From Brevibacterium antiquum (GTDB taxonomy: Bacteria > Actinomycetota > Actinomycetes > Actinomycetales > Brevibacteriaceae): 64,000 nt of DNA. The translations under genes and the position numbers were made by a program. The stretch is from positions 248,001-312,000 of the forward strand of contig NZ_JABASX010000001.1 of assembly GCF_016107655.1 (NCBI RefSeq), in the 5' to 3' direction. Below are positions 43,902 through 53,264 of this stretch, one piece after another. The first letter of the stretch is position 1. Each line of letters starts with the position of its first letter. The notes below the pieces were generated by a model, which was given only the letters and a program-made list of their open reading frames with translations, was not told where the DNA came from and did not search any database.

Positions 43902-44164
43902 CTGTTCCTGTTCACCTGCGACTTGGGCCCGGATGTCCATAGACTCTCCTTGCGGCTGGCCCGCCTGTCTCGTGCGGTCAACCTCACGTGCCGCTTCACG
44001 GGCCTTTGACCACGCGGTGAACAACAGATGTCCGGGCCTGAACAGTCAGTGAAGCCACTTCGGAAAACCATGATTAGTCAAGATGGACGCGCTAACGTGG
44101 AGAAACACGCACGGCAAATGCATGTGTGTTCATCCGAAGAGTCCAGCCGAAGGGGACCAAGACA
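43902..44164 (+). other. Intergenic region before manA
   Basis: 263 bp between the amidase terminator and manA. No gene is visible and there is no convincing promoter. AAGGGG (about 44150) is the manA ribosome site. Confidence 0.45.
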
Positions 44165-45478
44165 GTGCGTCGATTGCACAACACGGTCAAGAATTTTGCT
44201 TGGGGCAGCACGGACGCGATCCCGGCGATCCTGGGAACTGCGCCCGACGGCACTCCCTGCGCCGAGCTGTGGCTCGGAGCGCATCCTCTCAGCCCCTCCC
44301 GTCTGGACATCGGAGCGTCTGATCAGCAGCGCACGGCCTACCGTTCCGCGCAGCAGGGGTCATCGTCATCGCTGGACGTGAAGACGGACAGCAGCACTGT
44401 CGGACCCAATCTCATCGAATACCTTGCCGGTGACCCAGAGGGTCTGTTGGGCCACGACTCGCTGCAGGTATTCGGGCCACGTCTGCCGTTCCTGCTCAAG
44501 GTCCTCTCCGCGCAGAAGGCACTGTCTATTCAGGTTCACCCGAATCCAGAGCAGGCGGCCATCGGATTCACCCGGGAAGAGGCCGAGGGCCCCGATCTCG
44601 ACGCTTCGACCCGCAACTACAAGGACCCGTCGGCCAAACCGGAACTCATCTACGCTCTCACCGAATTCCACGCGCTGACCGGATTCCGTTCGCGCAAAGC
44701 CGTGCGTGCAACCTTCGAACGTCTGCTGTCGCTGTCACTGTCACCGGCTTCCCTGGACTTTCTCGGTGACGTGATCTCGGCGCTGAAATCCGTGACTGAG
44801 GCTAAGGCCTTCGCCAAGGCAGTCGAGATCGTCCTCGGAGACGCCCGGTCCGCCGACTTTGTGGACGAGGTCGCCGGTCAGGATCTGGCAGAACTGCCAG
44901 AAGGACACATCAGCCGTTCGGGCACAGCCGTCGATCCTGCTGAGACCTTCCAAGAGCTTGTGGCTGACTATCCTTCCGATCCTGGAGTGCTTGTGGCACT
45001 CATGCTCAATCGCGTCCACCTGCAGCCCGGGGAAGCCCTGGCGATGGAATCAGGTGTGCTGCACGCCTACCTCGGCGGGACCGGAATCGAGGTCATGGCC
45101 TCGAGCGACAATGTTCTGCGCGGGGGACTGACGAACAAGCACATCGACATTCCGGAGCTGGGAAAGGTTGCGAAGTTCGCCTCCGCCAAGCCTCGTATGG
45201 TCGAACCTGACCGTGACGGAATCCTCCTCGGCGCCACCGAGGACTTCGCACTGCAGTCATTGCGGTGCCCGCGACTGACACAGGTCGAGCGCCGAGGCGC
45301 GAGCATCGCCCTGTGCACATCGGGAAGCATCACTCTGACCTCCCTCGGGTCCACAGTGACACTCACACGTGGCCAGAGCGTTTTCATCGCGGCAAATGAG
45401 CCCACAGTGACCGCAGATGGCCACGGTGACCTGTTCGTGGCCACCACCGGACTCGACACCTCGCTGCCCTTCGCCTGA
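44165..45478 (+). CDS. manA: Mannose-6-phosphate isomerase, class I
   Basis: A 437-residue zinc-dependent isomerase that interconverts fructose-6-phosphate and mannose-6-phosphate, feeding GDP-mannose synthesis together with the mutase at 55552. LHNTVKNFAWGSTDAIPAIL, LSIQVHPNPEQAAIGF (zinc ligands) and LQPGEALAMESGVLHAYLGG are the family signatures. KPELIYALTEFHALTGFR is also typical. I chose GTG 44165 because AAGGGG lies about 9 bases upstream; an ATG at 44126 would add 13 unsupported residues. Confidence 0.95.
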   Translation: MRRLHNTVKNFAWGSTDAIPAILGTAPDGTPCAELWLGAHPLSPSRLDIGASDQQRTAYRSAQQGSSSSLDVKTDSSTVGPNLIEYLAGDPEGLLGHDSLQVFGPRLPFLLKVLSAQKALSIQVHPNPEQAAIGFTREEAEGPDLDASTRNYKDPSAKPELIYALTEFHALTGFRSRKAVRATFERLLSLSLSPASLDFLGDVISALKSVTEAKAFAKAVEIVLGDARSADFVDEVAGQDLAELPEGHISRSGTAVDPAETFQELVADYPSDPGVLVALMLNRVHLQPGEALAMESGVLHAYLGGTGIEVMASSDNVLRGGLTNKHIDIPELGKVAKFASAKPRMVEPDRDGILLGATEDFALQSLRCPRLTQVERRGASIALCTSGSITLTSLGSTVTLTRGQSVFIAANEPTVTADGHGDLFVATTGLDTSLPFA

Positions 45479-45865
45479 ATTGCCTGGCCTGGTCTGTTTG
45501 GGCCGGTCTGGGCTGCTCACCTCGTTCCTCAGGTGCCCTTTGCTGCTGAGGGGAGGGGCCGCTGAACTACCTGTTGCCTATGCAGCTAACGGGGTGCTTA
45601 ACGACTGACGGTGCGCGGTGGTCCGAGGAACGACGTCTCTGATCGCCAAGACCTGTTTGCGAGGCACCCAGGTCCGGGGGTCACCCAAGCTCGGGCGCCA
45701 TCTGCATTTGGTCCCGCGCACCAACGCGCCGACTTATCCGCGCGGGTGAAGGCTCCCGGACACATGAAAGAGGCCGTCCTGGTCCGAATTCCTCGGAAGG
45801 AATCGGCCCAGAACGGCCCCGCATCTCACAACTGCTCTGTATGAAACCGCCGGAGCAGCAGTGCC
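45479..45865. other. 387-bp intergenic region between manA and scoB
   Basis: No gene or RNA gene is recognised. Just after the manA stop there are two loose ~15-bp units (GGCCTGGTCTGTTTG, GGCCGGTCTGGGCTG). The scoB terminator lies at 45772-45818. The rest shows nothing recognisable. Confidence 0.5.
45772..45818 (-). terminator. Terminator of the cofE-scoB operon
   Basis: Outer arms GGCCGT (45772-45777) and ACGGCC (45813-45818) and inner CCGAATTCC/GGAATCGG form a long imperfect stem. On the minus strand it is followed by TCTTTC. Confidence 0.65.
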
Positions 45866-46531
45866 TCAGGCGGCGTCGACGCTGATGGTGGGGACGTCGT
45901 CGGGGACGTTCACCTCGGCGCCGGTCTTCTCCTTGACCTCTTCGACGGTGACTCCCGGAGCCAGTTCGACGAGGGTGAATGAGTCTCCGGAGACGTCGAG
46001 CACGGCGATGTCGGTGATGACGCGGCTGACGACGCCCTTGCCCGTCAGCGGCAGCCCACAGGACGACAGCAGCTTGTGTGAGCCGTCCTTGGCCACATGG
46101 TCCATGATGACGATGACGCGCTGGGCACCGTGGACGAGGTCCATGGCCCCGCCCATTCCCTTGACCATCTTGCCGGGGATCATCCAGTTTGCGATGTCGC
46201 CGTTCGTGGCGACCTGCATCGCGCCGAGGATCGCGGCATTGACCTTGCCGCCGCGGATCATGCCGAAGCTGGCGGCGGAGTCGAAGTAGGAGGCACCGGG
46301 GAGCATCGTGACGATCTCCTTGCCGGCGTTGATGAGATCAGGATCGACCTCGTCCTCGGTAGGGTAAGGGCCGACGCCCAGCAGTCCGTTCTCCGACTGG
46401 AGGACGAGGTCGACTCCCTCGGGCAGGTAGTTGGGCACGAGAGTCGGCATTCCGATGCCCAGGTTGACGTAGCTGCCGTCTTCGAGTTCCTGGGCTGCGC
46501 GGGCGGCCATCTGATTTCTTGTCAATGACAT
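45866..46531 (-). CDS. scoB: 3-oxoacid CoA-transferase subunit B
   Basis: A 221-residue beta subunit of succinyl-CoA:3-oxoacid (or acetoacetate) CoA-transferase. [20 protein letters not shown] and [20 protein letters not shown] are family signatures, and the Glu of SENG is the catalytic residue that forms the glutamyl-CoA thioester. [20 protein letters not shown] is also conserved. It follows scoA by 9 bp on the same strand and the two subunits act together, probably in ketone-body or acetoacetate use. Confidence 0.95.
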   Translation of the reverse strand: MSLTRNQMAARAAQELEDGSYVNLGIGMPTLVPNYLPEGVDLVLQSENGLLGVGPYPTEDEVDPDLINAGKEIVTMLPGASYFDSAASFGMIRGGKVNAAILGAMQVATNGDIANWMIPGKMVKGMGGAMDLVHGAQRVIVIMDHVAKDGSHKLLSSCGLPLTGKGVVSRVITDIAVLDVSGDSFTLVELAPGVTVEEVKEKTGAEVNVPDDVPTISVDAA

Positions 46532-46540
46532 TTCGGCTCC

Positions 46541-47311
46541 TCAGGCTTCGCGAACGGTACGTTTTTCGATGGGCTTGTCGGCCACCTGTTCCGGGGTCAG
46601 CTCGACGACGCGGTGGACGAAGATGCCGGGAACGTGGACGTCATCGGGATCGATCTCGCCTGGCTCGACGAGCTTCTCGACCTCGGCGATGGTGATCCGG
46701 GCCGACTGTGCGGCCGGGGGATTGAAGTTCCTGGCCGAAGAGTTGAAGACGAGATTGCCGTGGCGGTCTCCGATGGCGGCGCGGACGAGCGCGTAGTCGG
46801 GAGCCAGGGACTCCTCGAGGACGTATTCCTTCTCTTCGCCGAAGGTGTCGAAGACGCGGGTGTCCTTGGCCGGTGACTCCTTGACGACGTTGCCCTCGGC
46901 GTCGTACTTCCACGGCATGCCGCCGTCGGCGACCTGAGTGCCGGCACCGGTGATCGTGTAGAACGCCGGGATTCCGGCACCGCCGGCGCGCATCTTCTCT
47001 GCCAAGGTGCCCTGCGGGGTCAGCTCGACCTCGAGTTCCCCGGAGAGGTACTGGCGGGCGAATTCCTTGTTCTCACCGACATAGGAGGCGATGATCCGGC
47101 GGAGGCGGTGGTCGGCGAGCAGCAGGCCCAAGCCCCGTCCGTCGACTCCGGCGTTGTTCGAGATCACCTCGAGGTCCTTGGCGCCCTGGTCCTTGAGCGC
47201 TCGGATCAGGAACTCAGGCACGCCCACGACACCGAAACCGCCCACGGCGATCGATGATCCATCTGCAATATCGGCTACCGCCTCGGCGGGAGTATCAACT
47301 ACTTTGTCCAT
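46541..47311 (-). CDS. scoA: 3-oxoacid CoA-transferase subunit A
   Basis: A 256-residue alpha subunit of the CoA-transferase. IAVGGFGVVGVPEFLIRALK is the CoA-binding start, and PQGTLAEKMRAGGAGIPAFY, TGAGTQVADGG and LVFNSSARNFNPPAAQSARI follow in the usual order. Its start overlaps the 3' end of the TIGR03089 gene by 13 bp, so the CoA-transferase is co-translated with a protein normally found in a cell-envelope cluster. scoB follows. Confidence 0.95.
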   Translation of the reverse strand: MDKVVDTPAEAVADIADGSSIAVGGFGVVGVPEFLIRALKDQGAKDLEVISNNAGVDGRGLGLLLADHRLRRIIASYVGENKEFARQYLSGELEVELTPQGTLAEKMRAGGAGIPAFYTITGAGTQVADGGMPWKYDAEGNVVKESPAKDTRVFDTFGEEKEYVLEESLAPDYALVRAAIGDRHGNLVFNSSARNFNPPAAQSARITIAEVEKLVEPGEIDPDDVHVPGIFVHRVVELTPEQVADKPIEKRTVREA

Positions 47312-47991
47312 ACGCCCAGTCTGCCACGGACCTCGCCGAGGCTGCTCGCCAGGTCCGCAATGCGAGCCTCGTCCATCCCGTTGGCCAGCACAGACTCACC
47401 CCCGAGAAGGAGGTGGCCCAGGAACGTCGCCCATTCGTCTGGGCCCGGAGTTGAGTTCGAGACGAGGATTCCGGATCTGGAATCGTTCGGGGAGTCGGTC
47501 CACTGGACCTCCTGGCCACCGACGATGAGAGTCCCGGTGGACTGGAGACGCCGAGGTGTCACGTCCGGGTAGGCGCGGATTGCTGAGTTGACGTCGATGA
47601 AGTCCGCATCGACCGGTGTGCTCAGCGCCAAAGCCGGTGGGTTGTAGACGAAGACCTCCTCGGCATCGGCCAGTCGCTCATCGTCCTCGTGGCCCAGCGG
47701 TACGAAGGCGTGGAAAACACCATCCGGGGCCGGTGACCCGTCCGTGCCGAGCACGACGCGACCGTCGGCGAGGAGGACGCTGAGAATCGCGACGAGCTCT
47801 CGCCAGTGCAGTCCGGCGGGCAGCGGAACGAAGAGTGTGAAATCAGAGCCGAGGTCGTAGTCGCCGAAGAGGCCGACACCCTTGTTCACCCAGTTCGCCA
47901 CGACTGGACCGGTGAGGTCGAGTCGGTCGAAGTCGGGGCCGCGCCAGAAGAGGACGGGTCCGCCGGTGCGGCTGATGATGGATAGATCCAC
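47299..47991 (-). CDS. TIGR03089 family protein
   Basis: A 230-residue actinobacterial protein of the TIGR03089 family, related to the N-terminal part of AMP-dependent acyl-CoA synthetases but without their P-loop and C-terminal domain. Recognisable are RLDLTGPVVANWVNKGVGLF, FTLFVPLPAGLHWRELVAIL and a late GGQEVQWTDSPND. The function is unknown. In mycobacteria the homologue lies beside an LCP gene and the rhamnose genes; here it lies between cofE (82 bp) and scoA (13-bp overlap). Confidence 0.85.
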   Translation of the reverse strand: MDLSIISRTGGPVLFWRGPDFDRLDLTGPVVANWVNKGVGLFGDYDLGSDFTLFVPLPAGLHWRELVAILSVLLADGRVVLGTDGSPAPDGVFHAFVPLGHEDDERLADAEEVFVYNPPALALSTPVDADFIDVNSAIRAYPDVTPRRLQSTGTLIVGGQEVQWTDSPNDSRSGILVSNSTPGPDEWATFLGHLLLGGESVLANGMDEARIADLASSLGEVRGRLGVWTK

Positions 47992-48043
47992 GAGGGATGA
48001 CCTGCTTTCTCGATGGTGATGGGGCGTTCACTGGGACGGGAGC

Positions 48044-48089
48044 CCGATGGTCAGGGAGTCAGGAGACCGATGGTCAGGGAGTCAGGAGA
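48044..48089. repeat. 2 x 23-bp exact tandem duplication spanning the cofE stop
   Basis: Two identical 23-bp copies (48044-48066, 48067-48089) containing CGATGGTCAGGGAGTCAGG, with CCGAT of a third copy at 48090. The cofE stop codon (48074-48076) lies in the right-hand copy. Confidence 0.96.
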
Positions 48090-49201
48090 CCGATATTGAT
48101 GCGGACCCCACGGGGGAACGCTCCGAGCTCTCCGTCGGCCCACTCCCACTTCGTGGTCGCGCTGAGGTCCTCGGCGAAGAGCGCAGTGTGCATGCGCTCG
48201 ACGAGAGACCCGAGGCCGACCATCGCCTCCAGCAGGGGAGGACCACCGGCCTGCGGCGTTGCCGGAGAGTCGGAGGGGGCCAGGGTGATCCGGGAACCGG
48301 ACCCTTCGATGCGCATCCGCCAGGCAGCCTGACCGGGGGTGCGTGACGCTCCGGCGCGGACGACGCGGATGGCGCGTGAGACGCGTTCAAGGATGTCGTC
48401 GCTGTTGTCACCGGCTGCGGCACGGCCGGGCAGCTCGGTGACGCCGAGGCCTCTGTGGATTGCTTCGACGTGGCCGTAGCGGAACCAGTCCTCTCCGAGG
48501 TCACGGCTCAGGGCCTTCGCCCCGGCTCGGCCGTTGTCGAGATATCCGCCGGCGCCGCGTACGAGTGCCATCGGCAGTCCGCGCGACGATCCCTTGACGA
48601 GATCGGCTGCGGCGGCGATCTCATCGGCCACCGCGCGCACGGTCACCGATTGCACCCTGCCATCGTCGTCTGGTCGGCCACGCTGATCGTCGAGGCCTGA
48701 GAATCCGGAGAGACCGAGCGCGAAGTCGCCGACGCCGATCCTCCACGGCCGCGAAATGGTGTCGGAGATGACGACCCCGATCCGCACGGAGAAGGACTCT
48801 TCGACCCGCAGCCGCAGCTTCTGCGCCGAAGCATCGCTGTCGTGAGGGTGGAGGACGACGGCGCCGCTGGAATTCGACTGGTCGAGTCCGGCCGCCGCCT
48901 GCACGGTTCCTGACTGGGTGCGCACGATCTGGACGGTGGACCCGGAGGCATAGGTCCGCTCGGCAACGAGGTGATTCGACGAATCCTTGACGAGGTCCTC
49001 GAACTCCGCCCGGTCCTTCACACTGCGCAGTCGTCCATCAGCTTTGGACACCACCTTCGAGGCGATGACGAGGATGTCGCCGTCCTTGAGGTCGATCCGA
49101 TTCCGGCGCAGAGCGTTGACAAGGATCGCTGCCAGATCGGAACCGGGAGCGATGTCCTCCTCGACGGGAGGCGCATACACGGTGAGCAGTCGGTCATTCA
49201 T
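48074..49201 (-). CDS. cofE: Coenzyme F420-0:L-glutamate ligase (CofE/FbiB N-terminal type)
   Basis: A 375-residue protein. Residues about 1-250 are a CofE domain that adds glutamate to F420 using GTP: DILVIASKVVSKADGRLRSV, VVISDTISRPWRIGVGDFAL and AVADEIAAAADLVKGSSRG are all well kept. The remaining ~120 residues are shorter than the nitroreductase-like domain of mycobacterial FbiB and do not obviously match it. AGGGA lies 7 bases before the ATG. It diverges from whiB. The usual partner cofD/fbiA is not in the window, so the F420 pathway is only partly visible. Confidence 0.9.
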   Translation of the reverse strand: MNDRLLTVYAPPVEEDIAPGSDLAAILVNALRRNRIDLKDGDILVIASKVVSKADGRLRSVKDRAEFEDLVKDSSNHLVAERTYASGSTVQIVRTQSGTVQAAAGLDQSNSSGAVVLHPHDSDASAQKLRLRVEESFSVRIGVVISDTISRPWRIGVGDFALGLSGFSGLDDQRGRPDDDGRVQSVTVRAVADEIAAAADLVKGSSRGLPMALVRGAGGYLDNGRAGAKALSRDLGEDWFRYGHVEAIHRGLGVTELPGRAAAGDNSDDILERVSRAIRVVRAGASRTPGQAAWRMRIEGSGSRITLAPSDSPATPQAGGPPLLEAMVGLGSLVERMHTALFAEDLSATTKWEWADGELGAFPRGVRINIGLLTP

Positions 49202-49698
49202 CGCCGCGTCCCTGTCGTCGTCGGGCCGCCTCGGCGCCCGGATTCAGTGGACGGATACGGGGATCGGGCGACGATTGCGAGTGATTCGACTCTCATGTCT
49301 CCATATTCCCACTGACGGCGCATGATTTCGAAATTCTCCAGATTTGCTCAGCCGCTCACTACAGGTTGTGTCAATATCAGATAGTGGTCGCTACATGTGG
49401 TGTTCTCGGCGCGTGTGTATGTGAAGGTGTGTTCGATTAAACCTCAGATGCCCACTGCAATACTCCACAAGGGCTTGACGGGGCGGTAATGACACGCGTG
49501 TAATTTATACTTAACAGGGGAACGCACTTAGCACGAATCCTCGGATTCGAGCATCCACCACGCTGACGCGGTCAGCACGAGCTTCACCTCCGGAATCATC
49601 CGGGGAGCCGGTCGCACCCAGACCATTCGGCTCCTCGAACGGTACCGGAACCGGAGCTCGCAGTGGTAGGTGAGCTGAGAGTGAGAAAGGGGAAAACC
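49202..49698. promoter_or_regulatory. cofE/whiB divergent control region
   Basis: 497 bp without a gene. It contains TTGACG (49475-49480), the palindrome ACACGCGTGT (49492-49501) running into TAATTT, and TATACT (49506-49511). The ACAC..GTGTAATTT element recurs before the amidase gene at 40756. AAAGGGG (49686-49692) is the whiB ribosome site. The spacer from TTGACG to TAATTT is 20 bp, so an activator may be needed. Confidence 0.5.
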
Positions 49699-50142
49699 GT
49701 GCAAAGCGCACAGAGCAAAAGGCAGGAGAGGGAAGACTTCTCCACAGTCGTGCCTGGAGTCACTTCTCGAAGTGCCGAAGACTGGTTCGTCGAACCAGGG
49801 GCCCGAACACCGGATACTCTGCCTGATCCATTGGCGATCGATCCGAACGATCTGACACCGCTTCCCACGGACAACTCCGCAGTATCGCCGCTCTCACTGC
49901 TCCTCGGGGCAGCCGAGGACGGCGAGCTGTCCTGGCAGGACCAAGCGCTGTGCGCTCAGACCGACCCCGAGGCGTTCTTCCCTGAAAAGGGCGGATCGAC
50001 TCGTGAGGCCAAACGTGTCTGTGCCTCGTGCGATGTCCGGTCAGACTGCCTCGAATACGCGCTGGCGAATGACGAGCGCTTCGGAATCTGGGGCGGTATG
50101 TCTGAACGTGAACGCCGCCGACTCAAGAAACAGGTCGTGTGA
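49699..50142 (+). CDS. whiB2: WhiB-family Fe-S regulator (WhiB2/WhmD-like)
   Basis: A 147-residue WhiB protein. The four cluster cysteines are C85, C108, C111 and C117 (ALCAQTDP, CASCDVRSDC), followed by the GIWGGMSERERRRLKKQ turn and basic tail that contact sigma factor and DNA. The N-terminal ~75 residues are a variable extension. WhiB2 controls cell division and septation in relatives. GTG 49699 has AAAGGGG 6 bases upstream; an ATG at 49663 is in frame. Its stop overlaps the glycosyltransferase start by 4 bp. Confidence 0.94.
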   Translation: MQSAQSKRQEREDFSTVVPGVTSRSAEDWFVEPGARTPDTLPDPLAIDPNDLTPLPTDNSAVSPLSLLLGAAEDGELSWQDQALCAQTDPEAFFPEKGGSTREAKRVCASCDVRSDCLEYALANDERFGIWGGMSERERRRLKKQVV

Positions 50143-53100
50143 AACCTGCCGTCACCGTTGTCCTCGCCTCAGGCGATGACAGCAGCAGGGTTGAGCTCGA
50201 AACAGCTCTGAGCAAGACCTATCCCGAGATCCCGATCGTGGATCTCGGGGGTCTTGCCGTCACAGAGGCACGTGCACTCCCCGAGGTTGCCGACAGCACC
50301 CATCTGTGGTTCCTCACCGCAGACTCACGTCCGGAACCCGATTGCCTCGAGGAGCTGCTCGACGCCATCGGCGCAACCGAATCGATCGCCGCCGTCGGTC
50401 CCAAGATCATGCACGGAGACCACATCGTCTCCGCCGGAGTCACCACCACCTCGGCGGGAGCCAGGGTCAACCCGGTTGCCGACGGAGAGGTCGACCAGGG
50501 CCAGCGCGACGGCCAATCGGAGACATTGGGCCTCGACTTGCCCGGCATGCTCATCTCCACCACCGAGCTCGAAAGAATCGGAGCTCCGTCACGCGTCCTC
50601 GGCGTGGCCTATCGCGGTCTTGAATACTCGCGTCGACTGCGCGACCTCGGCCGCCGAGTCGTCGTCGCCCCACGCGCCGGACTCACCGTGTCCGCACACT
50701 CGGCCGCCCAGCTGGGCTCCTCGCCTCTGCCGCCACTGTCGAAGTCTCAGATCCGGACAGAACAGCGCTACCGGCTCAGCCTCGCCACCCCCGGATTCGC
50801 CGGAATCTTCTGTCTCCTCATCCTCACCCAGCTGAAGAACACCCTGGCGGGACTTCTGTCGAACAACGTCCGCGCCGCCTCCTGGTACTTCTCCGCACTG
50901 CTCGGACTCGTCTCCGACGCCGGAACCACCTCACGGCTGAGGCGATCCAACGCTCGCCGCAACCGCTTGGCCAAACGCACCACCGACTCCCACGTGGCTC
51001 CGCTCTACGCGGACCCGGACGAACTCGCCGTCCAGCGCAGGAGCATGAACTCCGCCGAAGAAGCCCGTCTGGCTCAGGCCGATTCGGCCACTGGCAGCGG
51101 CCCCGGCGACATCGACGAAACCGAGCTCAACCCGGTCGGTGACACGGAAGAGGCCATCGACTCGTTCTCACGCCTCGAGGTCACCGGCGGTTCGGGACTC
51201 TTCCGCAGCCCCCTGACCTACCTCCTCCTCGCGGCCGCGGCACTGAGCGGCTTCGTCTCCTTCCGTCTCTTCGGCCCCGGCCACCTCGTCGGCGGTGCAC
51301 TGGGATCCACCGACGTGACGGTGGGTGATCTCGGCGCCCGACTGCTCAGCCCTCACCTCGACGTCTCCACCGGTGCCGCCGTTCCCGCCGACCCCTACCA
51401 GCTGGTCCTCGCGGCCCTCAGCGTTCCGTTCCTGGGCCACGTCGACATCATGGCCCGGACCCTGATCCTCCTCGCCCCGGTCATTGCCGTCATCGCCGCC
51501 TACCGTGCCGCGGGCGCAATCGTGAAGCGACGATGGGTGCGCGGATTCGCCGGTCTGCTGTGGGTTGCGGCCCCACTCTTCGTCACCGCGCTCTCGGACG
51601 GCCGACTCGGAGTGATCCTCGTCTGGATTGCGGCACCGCTCTTCGTCATCGCCCTGCGGCGCAGCCTGCGCACAGGGTCGATCGCCGCTGCCGCGGGTGC
51701 CGGACTCCTGCTGTTCCTGATGATCGCGGGCATGCCGCTGATGCTTCCTCTGGGCATCATCCTCACCGTGGTGCTGGTGTGCACCGGACGCGGTCTGCGC
51801 CACCTGTGGCTGCTGGCCCCGACCCTGTTCCTGGCCTGGCCCTGGCTGATCGGCCTCGTGAGGGCCCCGGGCGCGCTCTTCGTCATGCCCGGACAGACCC
51901 TGGCTCCACCGGCACCGCCCAGCTACCTCCTCGCGGTCGGCTTTCCCTCGACGATCGACATGAGCTGGCTGGCCGATCTCCTGTCCGCTGTCGGAGTCAA
52001 CGGCGTCAGCCCCGGGATGCTGCAGCTGTGGGCACCGGTTCTGGTGCTGCCGATGCTCATCCTCGCGTTCCTCACCCTCATCGAAGCTCACCTCAAACTC
52101 TCACGCCTGATGTGGGCCGTGGGACTCTACCTCGCGGGGCTGCTGCTGGCCACCGTCCAGGTCCTCATCCCGGCCCAAACCGGTCCCTTCCACCTCATCG
52201 GCTCCTATCCTGCAGCGGGACTGACCCTGCTCAGCCTCGGCGCGATCATGCTGCTCACACTCGGGGCTCAGACCACGACGACGAAATCGTCGAACTCCCG
52301 GCGACTGCCCATGCGCGGTCTGTCCGGACTCGTGGCCATCGCCGCAGTCGGACTCATCATCGTCAGCGCCGGACCCAGCACCACCTCGGCGGACAATGTC
52401 ACCACCCAGGAACACGGGACCGTCCCGGCGCTGGCCGCCGACCGGGCTGCCGGTGATGCTCAGGCACGCACGCTGCGCCTCGATGTCGTCGACGGCGAAG
52501 TCCGGGCCCGCCTTCTCTCGTCCGCCGATGGGACCGTCATCGGGACCTCGACCATCCGGTCCGCCGAGGCGGTCGGCGGCTGGCCGTGGGAGCGCCGACC
52601 CCTGCCCATCAGCGAGGACCAGACGCTCATCGCTCAGGCCGCCGCGGCACTCTCGGCCGATGACGCAGGAGACGTCCGAGCCATCCTCGGTCAGCTGGGC
52701 GTGGACTTCGTCCTCGTCGATTCGGGTGCGAAGAATCTGACGAACTCAGTGGCCGCCGCCGACGGAGTCGTCCAGGTCGGTCCGACCGAATCGGGTGGCC
52801 TGTGGCAGGTCGACACCCCCTACAACGGCCGGTTCCTCGTCCGCGAACCCGACGGCACGATGAGCACCGCACCGATGCATGGCACCACCGCCGAGGTGGC
52901 TCCAGGTGAGGACGGGCGCACCCTGATCGTGTCCGACAGTTCCGACAACATCACCGCCAGCCTCGATGGCAAGGACCTGCCGAAGCCAGGGAAGTCGACG
53001 ATCAGCTGGGCCTCCGAATACTCCTTGCCAGCTTCCGGCGGCGAGGTCGAACTCACCTACGGTTCGTCGCTCTATGCCCCGGGGGTCATCATCGGTTGGA

Positions 53101-53264
53101 TTCTCGGTCTCCTGACCATCATCGTCGCGATCCCCTTCGGGTCTCAGCGCCAGACACGGGCCTGGTCACGAACGACTCGGGCGAATTCCGAGCCAGGGGC
53201 TCGGGCGAGATCCGAGCGACAGTCTGAACCCGCACTCGAGCATCCTGTGGAGGCGAAGTCATGA
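50139..53264 (+). CDS. Membrane glycosyltransferase family 2-like protein
   Basis: A 1041-residue integral membrane protein. Residues 1-210 are a GT2-like domain (TVVLASGDDSSRVELETALS, LWFLTADSRPEPDCLEELLD, VGPKIMHGDHIVSAGVTTTS), although the acceptor-proximal DxD motif is unclear. A helix near 225 and about 12 more helices between 360 and 760 follow, then an extracellular domain (about 760-1000), a final helix and a basic tail with an 8-residue duplication. It probably works in envelope polysaccharide assembly. It overlaps whiB and DUF5719 by 4 bp each, so the three are translationally coupled. Confidence 0.88.
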   Translation: MKPAVTVVLASGDDSSRVELETALSKTYPEIPIVDLGGLAVTEARALPEVADSTHLWFLTADSRPEPDCLEELLDAIGATESIAAVGPKIMHGDHIVSAGVTTTSAGARVNPVADGEVDQGQRDGQSETLGLDLPGMLISTTELERIGAPSRVLGVAYRGLEYSRRLRDLGRRVVVAPRAGLTVSAHSAAQLGSSPLPPLSKSQIRTEQRYRLSLATPGFAGIFCLLILTQLKNTLAGLLSNNVRAASWYFSALLGLVSDAGTTSRLRRSNARRNRLAKRTTDSHVAPLYADPDELAVQRRSMNSAEEARLAQADSATGSGPGDIDETELNPVGDTEEAIDSFSRLEVTGGSGLFRSPLTYLLLAAAALSGFVSFRLFGPGHLVGGALGSTDVTVGDLGARLLSPHLDVSTGAAVPADPYQLVLAALSVPFLGHVDIMARTLILLAPVIAVIAAYRAAGAIVKRRWVRGFAGLLWVAAPLFVTALSDGRLGVILVWIAAPLFVIALRRSLRTGSIAAAAGAGLLLFLMIAGMPLMLPLGIILTVVLVCTGRGLRHLWLLAPTLFLAWPWLIGLVRAPGALFVMPGQTLAPPAPPSYLLAVGFPSTIDMSWLADLLSAVGVNGVSPGMLQLWAPVLVLPMLILAFLTLIEAHLKLSRLMWAVGLYLAGLLLATVQVLIPAQTGPFHLIGSYPAAGLTLLSLGAIMLLTLGAQTTTTKSSNSRRLPMRGLSGLVAIAAVGLIIVSAGPSTTSADNVTTQEHGTVPALAADRAAGDAQARTLRLDVVDGEVRARLLSSADGTVIGTSTIRSAEAVGGWPWERRPLPISEDQTLIAQAAAALSADDAGDVRAILGQLGVDFVLVDSGAKNLTNSVAAADGVVQVGPTESGGLWQVDTPYNGRFLVREPDGTMSTAPMHGTTAEVAPGEDGRTLIVSDSSDNITASLDGKDLPKPGKSTISWASEYSLPASGGEVELTYGSSLYAPGVIIGWILGLLTIIVAIPFGSQRQTRAWSRTTRANSEPGARARSERQSEPALEHPVEAKS
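53176..53217 (+). repeat. 24-bp in-frame repeat near the glycosyltransferase stop
   Basis: CTCGGGCGAATTCCGAGC (53176-53193) and CTCGGGCGAGATCCGAGC (53200-53217), period 24 bp. Each is itself an inverted repeat. They encode the basic C-terminal tail, 15 codons before the stop. Confidence 0.85.

Noticed and set aside
45479..45865. tRNA or small RNA gene between manA and scoB
   Set aside because: No cloverleaf or conserved T-loop could be drawn; only the terminator hairpin is convincing.
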